A stretch of 64,000 nucleotides of DNA from DATKUC01 sp964553615 (GTDB lineage: Bacteria > Spirochaetota > Spirochaetia > DSM-27196 > DATKUC01). The stretch lies in contig CAZKMA010000018.1 of NCBI GenBank assembly GCA_964553615.1, forward strand, positions 11,399 through 75,398. Reading direction: 5' to 3'. Position 1 is the stretch's first letter. Each line of letters begins with the position of its first letter. A model generated the notes under the pieces. The model ran no database searches, was not told the DNA's origin, and saw nothing but the letters and a program-made list of their open reading frames with translations. Both the position numbers and the translations under genes were made by a program. Shown here one piece after another: positions 7,071 through 14,755 of the stretch.

Positions 7071-8951
7071 CTATCTCTCCTGGTCTCTCACTGCATAGAC
7101 CTCAAAGGTGTCTCCAAGGCCAAGAACCCGCGACGCCCGATCGGCGAGACGGAGGAGAATCCTGTCTTCACTTTTATTGTCGGCCTTTTTGTCTCCGGAT
7201 TGGAGCGACTTCGAATCCTCCGTGGTCCGTGAGAAGAAACGCTCGGGGTGGTGGCCGGTGACGCGGATATCCCGTACGGTGAAACCGAATCTGCGGAGAA
7301 TTCCACGCGTTCTGGAGGGCTCCCAGATGGTATAGTGGTCGTCCGGGCTGCGGCTGAAAAACGCGGCAGGTGAGCGTCGACGGGAAATTCCGCCCCCGTT
7401 CGGTGTGGAGAAAGCCAGAACTCCACCGGGCTTTACCATCCGTTTCAGAGCGCCAAGAAGCGCCTCGACATTCGGGAAGTGCTCGATGACGTACCACAAT
7501 GTGACAACGTCGAATTCGCGAACTCCGAATTCGGCTACGGGATCGAAGTCGAGAATTGACCCCGCAACTGCCGGAAACGCAAGCTGTTCGCGCACGTACC
7601 GTGCGGCATCCTCCGAGATGTCGACGCCAAACGGTGAGTACCCCGAGAGTGCGGCCTCGCTCATGAAGGGACCGAATGCGCAACCGACATCGAGCATGGT
7701 TCGCCCCGGGTTCAGACGGGAAATCCGTTCCAGCCGTGGACGCGCAAGCGCACGAATGTGATCAAAGTCTTCCAGATAGGTCTTGCCGTACTGTTTTTCG
7801 TAATCGGTGAAGAAATACTCCCTCGTGTATTCGATCTTGTCTCGCGTATAGTGTTCCATGTAGAGCATTCCGCACTGCCCGCACCTGAAATAGCTCTTTC
7901 GCGGATGACGCAAGACCACGCGGTTCGTTTTCAATCCGCACACCGGACATCCTTCCTTCTCTCCGGTATGAAGTGAATCGAGCGTCAGCGCAATCAGCTC
8001 GGCCGCATCGCCGGGGTGGGCGGCATCCGATGCCACAAACCCGGGCTCCGCCGCGGTCCGTTCGGGAACAACCGAGTGTGCGAGCGCACGCGTTGCCATG
8101 CGTTGAAACGCCCGTGGATGAGGGCGCCCCGTTCCTGCTGAAAGGAAACCTGCCTGGTCGGCAAGGAGCCGGTGATAGCGGGATGCGTTCACCAACACAA
8201 CGGGGACAGCCTCTCGTCTTGCCTCGAATGCGGTCAGACCGAACGAAGTAACGACCAGACGGTGGGTTGCTATGAGGTCACCCAATCCCGACGGCGCATC
8301 GACTATCCGACAGCGGTTGTCCGGAAGCGCGGACAGCCTCCCGCCTCCAAAGAGCGGGCCGCGCACCACGGTCACGGAAACCTGCTTCAGTCCAGCCATC
8401 CGACGAAGAGCATGAAGCGTCTTTTCGGTCAGATGAGCCGCATCCTCCCCGCCGAAGCTGATCAGTATCCCCTCCCTCGCTTCCGGCGGAATCCGGCGTG
8501 CGGCAGGCGCACCGAGGACGAGGTATCTTTCTCCCTTCAGGTTCGGCGCTGAAGCCCGAATTGCCGCCGGCCGCCACCGGGCAGGCAGCTGGCGCGGAAG
8601 AGAATCGATAAGATAGGACATGAAGCTCCGGCCGGGTTCCCCCGCGTCCAGTCCGATGACCGGCGCAAGGGACCGAAACCGTGCGACCTCGACCGGCTGG
8701 ATCGACCGGCTGTCTATGAAGACAAGGTTCCAGGTTCTGATCTTCGCTTCGTCAAACGCGAGCACCTCTACGCCGTTCAGGGAAATTCCCGAATGCGTAA
8801 CAGCCGATTTGTCGGCAAGGAGCATCGATACCGCAGCTCCCCTCCGAGCAAGAACACCGCACAAGGCGATACACCGTCGCAGATGGCCCGTACCGTTTCC
8901 CGACCGGACGTCCGGGACAACAAGAACCCGAAGAGTTACGTTCTCGCTCAT
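7071..8951 (-). CDS. PseG-like sugar-nucleotide hydrolase/glycosyltransferase fused to zinc-ribbon methyltransferase
   Basis: The protein has 626 residues and three parts. Residues 1-320 resemble PseG/SpsG of the GT-B fold: GNGTGHLRRCIALCGVL, GILISFGGEDAAHLTEKTL and VVTSFGLTAFEARREAVPVV. Residues 340-375 form a CPVCG...CGQCG zinc ribbon. Residues 380-560 form a class I SAM methyltransferase (TMLDVGCAFGPFMSEA, VVTLWYVIEHFPN, MVKPGGVLAFSTPN). PseG removes UDP from a deoxy-amino sugar on the way to pseudaminic acid; methyltransferases with such ribbons often act on sugars. The ATG chosen overlaps the upstream stop as ATGA; an in-frame start 15 codons earlier is less likely. The fusion suggests two steps on one intermediate. 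Confidence 0.82.
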   Translation of the reverse strand: MSENVTLRVLVVPDVRSGNGTGHLRRCIALCGVLARRGAAVSMLLADKSAVTHSGISLNGVEVLAFDEAKIRTWNLVFIDSRSIQPVEVARFRSLAPVIGLDAGEPGRSFMSYLIDSLPRQLPARWRPAAIRASAPNLKGERYLVLGAPAARRIPPEAREGILISFGGEDAAHLTEKTLHALRRMAGLKQVSVTVVRGPLFGGGRLSALPDNRCRIVDAPSGLGDLIATHRLVVTSFGLTAFEARREAVPVVLVNASRYHRLLADQAGFLSAGTGRPHPRAFQRMATRALAHSVVPERTAAEPGFVASDAAHPGDAAELIALTLDSLHTGEKEGCPVCGLKTNRVVLRHPRKSYFRCGQCGMLYMEHYTRDKIEYTREYFFTDYEKQYGKTYLEDFDHIRALARPRLERISRLNPGRTMLDVGCAFGPFMSEAALSGYSPFGVDISEDAARYVREQLAFPAVAGSILDFDPVAEFGVREFDVVTLWYVIEHFPNVEALLGALKRMVKPGGVLAFSTPNGGGISRRRSPAAFFSRSPDDHYTIWEPSRTRGILRRFGFTVRDIRVTGHHPERFFSRTTEDSKSLQSGDKKADNKSEDRILLRLADRASRVLGLGDTFEVYAVRDQER

Positions 8952-9634
8952 TTCCCACCTGCATTCTCGGCACGCGTCCGCAGCAGAATGCGACACACCT
9001 CGGGGAAATCAGGCAGCATGCCGGCATCATCACACGTGACCAGGTCGAGAAGCCGTTCATAGTCTTCCCGCGTATCCACCGTTACGCGCATTTCTGAAAG
9101 CGACGAATCCACATCCGAAGGATGCGTGTCGAGGTGGAAGAGTCCGGAACGGTAGACATAGGGGGTGACATGCTCGTGGTCGTACGGATCGGAACTTTCG
9201 GAATTGGCGCGGCGCAGCGCATCTGACTGGACAACTTCCACGCCGGTTCCGATTGGAAGTCCGGTGAACGTCGAATAATCCGCTCCGGATTTCCTGTGTT
9301 GAAGCAGTGTGCGGGCGCCGTATTCCCATGAGACAAGCGGATTATCAGCGGTTGCGCGAACTATGGTGTCAACCTGAAACAAATCACTTGCCTGGACGAA
9401 GCGTGCAAGCACGTCTTCTTTCGGGCCACCGAAAATTTCGAAACCGTGCCGCCGGGCAAGCGGTCGAAAGATCTCAACGCTCGGGTAGTCACACACCAGA
9501 ACGTAGCGTTCGGCAGGAATACGTTTCAGGCGCGCCATGGCATGCTCGACAATCGTGAACGGGCCGATCATCAGCAGCGCTTTCCCGGGCAGGCGGGAAG
9601 AGTCTATCCGTGCCTGCAGGAATACTCCGGTCAC
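8948..9634 (-). CDS. SpsF/NeuA-like cytidylyltransferase
   Basis: The protein has 228 residues and a nucleotidyltransferase fold. It carries the N-terminal signature LQARIDSSRLPGKAL, in which Arg, Ser and Lys bind the nucleotide phosphates, and the C-terminal MRVTVDTREDYERLLDLV, typical of SpsF and related CMP-sugar synthetases. The expected reaction is transfer of CMP (or another NMP) to a sugar acid. The start is a GTG overlapping the upstream TGA (GTGA), with GGAGGTG 8 nt before it; an upstream in-frame ATG would overlap the previous gene by about 80 nt. Together with the PseG-like neighbour it suggests a nonulosonate-type sugar. No NeuB-type synthase is in the window. Confidence 0.85.
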   Translation of the reverse strand: MTGVFLQARIDSSRLPGKALLMIGPFTIVEHAMARLKRIPAERYVLVCDYPSVEIFRPLARRHGFEIFGGPKEDVLARFVQASDLFQVDTIVRATADNPLVSWEYGARTLLQHRKSGADYSTFTGLPIGTGVEVVQSDALRRANSESSDPYDHEHVTPYVYRSGLFHLDTHPSDVDSSLSEMRVTVDTREDYERLLDLVTCDDAGMLPDFPEVCRILLRTRAENAGGK

Positions 9635-10593
9635 GATTCCCGCACCTCCCACAAGTCGGTAATGCTCCGGGCGTCCTGCTGGAAACGGTACCGATTTGTG
9701 TACACCCATCGCTGAATGTCTCGAAACAACCGGTACGAGGAGATCAGTCCCGTGCCGGCGCGTGTGTGAAACGGTATGAATCGAGAAAACGGAAGCTGAC
9801 CATGATCTGCGGTGAAACGCACCGAAAGATTCTTGAGATAGAATGTGCGGTAGTCATCATCCGGGGTAATGTCTTCCGAGGGTACTTTCGACATGTAGGC
9901 CATTCGGAAACCAAGGTTGGAGTTGATCGATTCACCCCACATGTGGACGCGAAATCCGAAATCCATCTTCTGCCAGTACGAATTGGCCAGGTTTCCGTCG
10001 AATCCGCCGGTTAGAGAGAATCGTTCCCGGTCATATACGCCGACATAATCGTAAGGGAACAGACCCGGCATGCCGTCCTTCGTGGGCACTATGGCAACCA
10101 CCTTCAGAAGCTTACGGTAGAACGCCGGTGCCTGAATGGACGGGACAATCTCGCCTTTGTCGTTTTTCAGCACAGGCAGCGAGCAGAGCGTTCCCTGATC
10201 GCGCATTCGTTCGAGGACTCGCATCGGCATTGATATTCCCTGCATGTCATTCCAGAGTACCAGGACGAACCTGCCGTGCGCCTCCTGTATACCGAGGTTC
10301 ACCTGTTGCCCCCGATTCGCGTCTTCATGGAGGAGAAGAAACCGGAGGTTCGTGTACCGGTTCGAGAGCGATTCGACATCGTAGGGTGTGCCGGTCGGTT
10401 CAATGGAGATCACTTCTGCCGGACGCAACTGCTGCAGCGAGTCGAAAAAATCTGCACGGTTGAACCTGCCGCCGCGATTCAGCACCAGAACCGACAGCAG
10501 ACGTGGTGTCGACGTCTGCCGTTCGACTCTCCTGCCGCCAACCACAGTATAGGCGACCGATGGATGCCTAATAGTTGTAGGTGTAGTACTCAT
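9631..10593 (-). CDS. Glycosyltransferase, GT-A/GT2-like
   Basis: The protein has 320 residues. A GT-A type Rossmann core begins near residue 33 (RLLSVLVLNRGGRF). It then shows NRGQQVNLGIQEAHGRFVLVLWNDM, with an ND acidic pair in place of the usual DxD, and a later FSLTGGFDGNLANSYWQKMDFGFRVHMWG block like the acceptor region of GT2 enzymes. It would transfer a sugar from a nucleotide donor and lacks membrane helices. It starts inside the last codons of the spiro-SPASM gene, and its stop overlaps the cytidylyltransferase start. The start region has no good ribosome site, so a start slightly downstream is possible. Donor and acceptor are unknown; flagellar proteins are plausible acceptors (inference). 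Confidence 0.72.
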   Translation of the reverse strand: MSTTPTTIRHPSVAYTVVGGRRVERQTSTPRLLSVLVLNRGGRFNRADFFDSLQQLRPAEVISIEPTGTPYDVESLSNRYTNLRFLLLHEDANRGQQVNLGIQEAHGRFVLVLWNDMQGISMPMRVLERMRDQGTLCSLPVLKNDKGEIVPSIQAPAFYRKLLKVVAIVPTKDGMPGLFPYDYVGVYDRERFSLTGGFDGNLANSYWQKMDFGFRVHMWGESINSNLGFRMAYMSKVPSEDITPDDDYRTFYLKNLSVRFTADHGQLPFSRFIPFHTRAGTGLISSYRLFRDIQRWVYTNRYRFQQDARSITDLWEVRES

Positions 10594-12058
10594 CACACGT
10601 TCGGCAGATCTCAGGATACTGCTCCTGCAGGTGCAACGCGTAGATCGATTCCCCGCGCTCCCATATCGTCTCGAGATCCTCGTTGATTACGTTTCCCAGG
10701 CTCTCTTTGCGTTCCACATCCTCCCGGCACATGCCAACAGTCCCATCAAGGAGGATGATGAGATCCCGCTTCAGATGCCAGCATGGCTGACGCTTCAACG
10801 GCGATAGATCCGTGACCTTCCGCTGCGGAAGAAGACCCGCAAAATGGTCGTACTTCTGGATAATGACATTTCCCGCACGTTCCTTCCACGCGTGGTAAAA
10901 CTCTTCAAGATGTTCCTCATTCTCATTCATTCGAACCGCCTGAACGTGCACGTGACCGGGAAATAGACCGAGAAGCGTGTTCACCGTCGAAACGGATTCA
11001 TCGAAGCCTGGCCCGCGCAGTGAGCGGTACAGTTCCGGATCGGAAGAGTCAAGAGAGACGATCCACTCAATGCGGTCCAGGCCGCGCTCGGAGAGTCGGT
11101 CCAGATCGGCCTGCCGCCAGCCGATGCCCGAGGTTTCAACGTTCAGCGACAGGCTCTTTCGCCCGTGAATCGCAATGATCATGTCCGCTATTCGCGAATG
11201 GAGCGACGGCTCACCCCACAGCGAAAGACTGATGGTGGATTCCGGCGCAAACTTTTCCACCTTATCCAGTATGGAAAGAAAGACATCGAAGGGCATCTCG
11301 TTTCGCTGGGCAAGGATATCGCCACCGAAGAGCGGAAAAGGACAGTAGCTGCACGCCTGCGGACAACCGTCTATTATCTGGATATTTACGTATGCGGGAA
11401 GAGTCCGGAGTATCTGCCCCTGTTGGTTAACGGTCTGCAGCACTCCTTCCTCGGTTACATTTCCGGTTTCCGCAATTTTTCTGCACAGGAGGTAGTTGCG
11501 CCGGTTGTCGCAGGTGAGAGAGAGCCGCAGGCTTCTCAGATCCACAGGTGAGATCTCAGTCTCGATATCGAAGGAATTGATGTCCTTCTGAACGATTGTG
11601 AACAGCGTCTCCCGGTCCAGCGGGATAGTCTCCTCGGCGCAGAGCCGGCGAAACAGCGGCAGTACCGAGGAGGCGACAATCTCAGGAGCCAATCCTGAAG
11701 GGTATCCGTCGGCAAATGAGTACTCGGCGAAATAGCGACGATGATTCGAGAGCATTCGTACTGTCAGATCGAGGTCCAGGAAGGGAGTGTCGCCGAATAC
11801 ATAGACGATTTCCTCGTATCCGTCAGAGAGAAGCGCAAGCTGGTCGACGAGCGCACTCCCGGACAAATCGTTCAGTTCAACGGTCTCGAATGGAAATAGC
11901 CGTTGATCGCCTGTCCGGGTAAGCGCGACTATTCGACCCACGTCCGGAACGGCTTCGGCGTAGGCGCGAACTCGGTCCACCGCCGAAAGGCCTCCGTTGA
12001 GGGCAAGTGTGGCGTAATTGCCTGCGCCAACTGCGTTAATGCAAAGGAGTCTACTCAT
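10568..12058 (-). CDS. Spiro-SPASM radical SAM protein with N-terminal nucleotidyltransferase-like domain
   Basis: The protein has 496 residues. About residue 228 starts the radical SAM motif CPQACSYC (CX3CX2C), followed by a partial barrel to about 410. A SPASM domain follows (CWHLKRD, GTVGMCRED, LGNVINEDLETIW, EICRTCDEYY) with Cys residues for an auxiliary iron-sulfur cluster. This architecture is the spirochaete-restricted spiro-SPASM family. Residues 1-225 resemble a nucleotidyltransferase: LNAVGAGNYATLALNGG, VYVFGDTPFLD, and DLRSLRLSLTCDNRRN, which parallels MRVTVDTRED in the neighbouring cytidylyltransferase. The ATG has GGAGAGG 9 nt upstream; a TTG 14 codons earlier is less likely. It heads the glycan cluster. 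The reaction is unknown. Confidence 0.85.
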   Translation of the reverse strand: MSRLLCINAVGAGNYATLALNGGLSAVDRVRAYAEAVPDVGRIVALTRTGDQRLFPFETVELNDLSGSALVDQLALLSDGYEEIVYVFGDTPFLDLDLTVRMLSNHRRYFAEYSFADGYPSGLAPEIVASSVLPLFRRLCAEETIPLDRETLFTIVQKDINSFDIETEISPVDLRSLRLSLTCDNRRNYLLCRKIAETGNVTEEGVLQTVNQQGQILRTLPAYVNIQIIDGCPQACSYCPFPLFGGDILAQRNEMPFDVFLSILDKVEKFAPESTISLSLWGEPSLHSRIADMIIAIHGRKSLSLNVETSGIGWRQADLDRLSERGLDRIEWIVSLDSSDPELYRSLRGPGFDESVSTVNTLLGLFPGHVHVQAVRMNENEEHLEEFYHAWKERAGNVIIQKYDHFAGLLPQRKVTDLSPLKRQPCWHLKRDLIILLDGTVGMCREDVERKESLGNVINEDLETIWERGESIYALHLQEQYPEICRTCDEYYTYNY

Positions 12059-12085
12059 CTGTGCCGGCCTCTCCAACTCCCAATA

Positions 12086-12114
12086 TTGTGCATTTCTCAA
12101 GAAATCAGTAATCT
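12086..12114 (+). promoter_or_regulatory. Possible leaderless promoter of xseA
   Basis: TTGTGC (12086-12091) is 17 nt from TAATCT (12109-12114), which ends 7 nt before the xseA ATG. There is no Shine-Dalgarno sequence in between. Each hexamer matches the consensus at only three positions, so this is a weak call. Confidence 0.3.
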
Positions 12115-12121
12115 ACAGCAC

Positions 12122-13375
12122 ATGATAGAGACAAAGTCTCGTCCTTACAAGGTTTCTGAAATAACCACACTGATCAAGAGCACTCTGGAAGGGACTTTTC
12201 CGGCAATTTCAGTCGAAGGGGAAATATCAAACTGTCGTCCTTCGAGCACCGGACATCTCTATTTCACGCTGAAAGACCGGGATTCCATGCTGTCCGCGGT
12301 AATGTTCCGAAACCGCCTCACCTCTCTGGCGTTCGAGCCCGAAGACGGCATGCTGGTAGTTGCGCGCGGGTCCATTTCAGTGTACGCGCGGCGCGGGAGC
12401 TATCAGATTATCTGCGAACGACTCGAGCTTGCCGGCCGCGGAGAAATTCTCGCTATCCTGGAAGAACGGAAACAGCGGCTTGCGGCCGAAGGGCTTTTTG
12501 ACCCGGTGAGAAAGAAGCCGATTCCCTTTCTTCCGTCCAGGGTGGCAGTTGTCACCTCTCCTACCGGGGCCGCTATCCGGGACATCCTGCACGTCTTGAA
12601 GCGCAGGAACTCCGGACTCGATCTGGTTGTTCTTCCTACACCCGTCCAGGGCGACGAAGCGGCTTCATCCATAGCACGTCAGATCCGGACCGCAGACCGT
12701 TACGCGCTCGGAGACGTCATTATTGTGGGACGCGGCGGTGGATCGCTTGAGGATCTCCTCCCGTTCTCTGACGAAGAAGTCGTTCGCGCAATAGCCGAAT
12801 GTAAGACGCCGGTCATCTCGGCGGTCGGTCACGAGATCGACATTACCCTTTCGGATCTCGTCGCCGACTTTCGGGCTCCAACTCCGTCTGCCGCGGCCGA
12901 AGTTGTTTCCGCCCAGCGGGATGAGCTGTATGCACGGGTCATGGATCTCGGTCGGACTATCATTCGCGGGTTCAAAGACCGGATTGACCGTGCGCACATC
13001 CTGCTCAGACAGTTCACTACCGAAGGTCTTGAACGGAACTTCCGCATTATTGTCCAGCCACAGCTTTTGCGCCTGGATGACGCGAAGGAGTCAATGCTGA
13101 ATGCAATGGAACGGATGGTTACCGAGAGGCGGCATCGTTTTGAAATGGCACTTCAGTCACTGGAAGCGTGTTCGCCTTTTGATGTCCTGAAAAGAGGCTA
13201 CGCCATAGTATATCGCGCCGATACCGGCGAAGGCGACGGGGCCATCGTCTCCGATGCGAGACAGGTTGAGGTCGACGAGGCCATTACGGTCAGACTACAC
13301 CGGGGATCTCTTGGTGCTCGTGTGGAATCCCGCGTGGAATCGTTGCAGAAGGGAGACAAAGATGAAGACATTTGA
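12122..13375 (+). CDS. xseA: Exodeoxyribonuclease VII large subunit
   Basis: The protein has 417 residues. The N-terminal OB-fold (KVSEITTLIKSTLEGTFPAISVEGEISN, GHLYFTLKDRDSMLSAVMF) is followed by the catalytic domain (RVAVVTSPTGAAIRDIL, DVIIVGRGGGSLEDLLPFSDEEVVRAI, PVISAVGHEIDITLSDLVADFRAPTPSAAAE) and a long helical C-terminus. The enzyme degrades single-stranded DNA into oligonucleotides in repair. The length and motifs are complete. xseB starts 14 nt before its stop. The ATG at 12122 matches family N-termini; an open frame runs further upstream but lies in the divergent intergenic region. No ribosome site is visible. Confidence 0.95.
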   Translation: MIETKSRPYKVSEITTLIKSTLEGTFPAISVEGEISNCRPSSTGHLYFTLKDRDSMLSAVMFRNRLTSLAFEPEDGMLVVARGSISVYARRGSYQIICERLELAGRGEILAILEERKQRLAAEGLFDPVRKKPIPFLPSRVAVVTSPTGAAIRDILHVLKRRNSGLDLVVLPTPVQGDEAASSIARQIRTADRYALGDVIIVGRGGGSLEDLLPFSDEEVVRAIAECKTPVISAVGHEIDITLSDLVADFRAPTPSAAAEVVSAQRDELYARVMDLGRTIIRGFKDRIDRAHILLRQFTTEGLERNFRIIVQPQLLRLDDAKESMLNAMERMVTERRHRFEMALQSLEACSPFDVLKRGYAIVYRADTGEGDGAIVSDARQVEVDEAITVRLHRGSLGARVESRVESLQKGDKDEDI

Positions 13376-13607
13376 AGAACGGCTCCAACGCCTTGAAACT
13401 CTGAGCGACAGAATTCGGTTGGGTGAGGTCTCGCTCGAAGAGGCAACACAGCTCTTCGAAGAAGGTATCAAACTGGCCAGAGGGCTCGAAAAAGACCTTG
13501 CACGCGTGGAACGCAAGATAGAGGTTCTGGTCAATCAGCCGACCGAACCCGATGAAAAGCCTGTGTTCGAACTTTTCCCCGAGTTGAACGAGATGGACAG
13601 CCAATAA
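13362..13607 (+). CDS. xseB: Exodeoxyribonuclease VII small subunit
   Basis: This 81-residue protein starts MKTFEERLQRLETLSDRIRLGEVSLEEATQ, the standard XseB pattern, with two helices (LEEATQLFEEGIKLARGLEKDLARVERKI). It binds the C-terminal helices of XseA in several copies. It overlaps xseA by 14 nt. The start has AAGGGAG about 6 nt upstream inside xseA. The stop is 5 nt from the convergent DUF192 gene, and no terminator is visible between them. Confidence 0.93.
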   Translation: MKTFEERLQRLETLSDRIRLGEVSLEEATQLFEEGIKLARGLEKDLARVERKIEVLVNQPTEPDEKPVFELFPELNEMDSQ

Positions 13608-13612
13608 CGAAG

Positions 13613-14086
13613 CTACTTCAAGGCCCGTGGAAGATCCGCGGGAAGAACTACTCGTTGTCCCACCTGGATATTGTGCTGAGCGAAATACCCCTGGTTTACT
13701 TCAAGTGCATATCGAACCGAGAAGTCCGAAGGGATTGCTTCGAGAGATTCCACGTGCATGTCAGCCAGCGACTTGATGGTGCCGTCTGACGCGATGAACG
13801 CAATGGAAAGCGGGATCTTCGTATTCTTCATCCAGAATGACAGCTGCTCATCCTTCGGGAATATGAAGAGCATGCCGTGGTTCTGAGGCATTGAATTGCG
13901 AAACATCAGCCCCTTCTGTCGTTCTGCAGGTGTCGAGGCAATCTCGACGTTGAGGGAATTCGTTCCGATGGAAATCTTTGCGGTCGGCAGTGAAGCCCCG
14001 CATGCAGAGAGCGTGGCGGTAAGGAACACAACCACGACGAAGAGATTCGCCTTTACCATCTTTGCAGCCTTCAACCGAACATTCAT
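13613..14086 (-). CDS. DUF192 family lipoprotein
   Basis: The protein has 157 residues. It carries a lipoprotein signal peptide with lipobox LSAC near residue 29, then one DUF192 domain: VEIASTPAERQKGLMFRNSMPQNHGMLFIFP, LSFWMKNTKIPLSIAFI and ALEVNQGYFAQHNIQVGQ. DUF192 proteins are small exported beta-rich proteins of unknown biochemical role. The start has GGGAGAG 8 nt upstream. The gene lies 20 nt downstream of the next minus-strand gene and may share its transcript. Confidence 0.88.
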   Translation of the reverse strand: MNVRLKAAKMVKANLFVVVVFLTATLSACGASLPTAKISIGTNSLNVEIASTPAERQKGLMFRNSMPQNHGMLFIFPKDEQLSFWMKNTKIPLSIAFIASDGTIKSLADMHVESLEAIPSDFSVRYALEVNQGYFAQHNIQVGQRVVLPADLPRALK

Positions 14087-14106
14087 GAGCGGGACTCTCC
14101 CGAATC

Positions 14107-14679
14107 TTAAAACTGATTAATGAAATCCTGTCGAGAAAGCTCCTGCAGCGACTGTTGCGCCTTTCCCGCTTCCTTGAGCTGGTCGAAAACGACCCGGTCA
14201 ATATACTTGATTGTCAACGGCTTTTCCAGCGACATTCTCACCTGACTGTTTTCCCACACCACCTCGCTCGGAGAGAGCGAGGTCGGCTCCCCATACTTAT
14301 CCGAAAGCCGGGTAAACATTGTATAGAAGTCGAGCAATTTCTGATTCAAATCAATGATAATCGTGTACAGCCTACCGTTATGAAACTGGAAAATCCCGTT
14401 GTTCACAAAATGAACACCGGCGGTCTGAATTATGGGCTCCTTGCTCAACGGTGCAAGGCTGACATCGGGACCTCCGCGATAGTTGAAATATGGACTCTTC
14501 TCGAGGGTTGTTTTCAGCGCGTCCAGCGGCATGCCGAGGAGGATGTCCTGAAAACCCCGGGGGATAGCGAGCGGGTGATTCGGAACCTGAGTGGATGCCG
14601 ACTGCGCCATCAGACCCGTCGCCATGAATGGGGCACCAACGAGAACCAGTACTATAAACAGACGTCCGGTATAAGTCAT
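14107..14679 (-). CDS. Exported protein of unknown function
   Basis: The protein has 190 residues with a signal peptide (about 1-25, ending LMAQSA). The mature part contains PRGFQDILLGMPLDALKTTLEKSPYFNYRGGPDVSL and FYTMFTRLSDKYGEPTSLSPSEVVWENSQVRMSLEKP. That pattern, a GMxxxxVKxxL-like start and a LxxKYGxPtxxxxxxvvW block, is common in small periplasmic proteins that follow substrate or stress signals, but I cannot name a family. The start chosen is the Met before the signal peptide, with AGAAGAG upstream. It is divergent from the PEGA gene, with 76 nt between the two starts. Confidence 0.65.
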   Translation of the reverse strand: MTYTGRLFIVLVLVGAPFMATGLMAQSASTQVPNHPLAIPRGFQDILLGMPLDALKTTLEKSPYFNYRGGPDVSLAPLSKEPIIQTAGVHFVNNGIFQFHNGRLYTIIIDLNQKLLDFYTMFTRLSDKYGEPTSLSPSEVVWENSQVRMSLEKPLTIKYIDRVVFDQLKEAGKAQQSLQELSRQDFINQF

Positions 14680-14719
14680 ATCTCTTCTGAATATCGGCAC
14701 ATCGGGGGTTCGGAAATAC

Positions 14720-14749
14720 TTTCCAGTTTGGGCTATTTGCGTGTATGAT
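14720..14749 (+). promoter_or_regulatory. Possible leaderless promoter of the PEGA-repeat gene
   Basis: TTTCCA (14720-14725) is 18 nt from TATGAT (14744-14749), which ends 6 nt before the ATG at 14756. No ribosome site is present. Confidence 0.4.
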
Positions 14750-14755
14750 ACCGTC

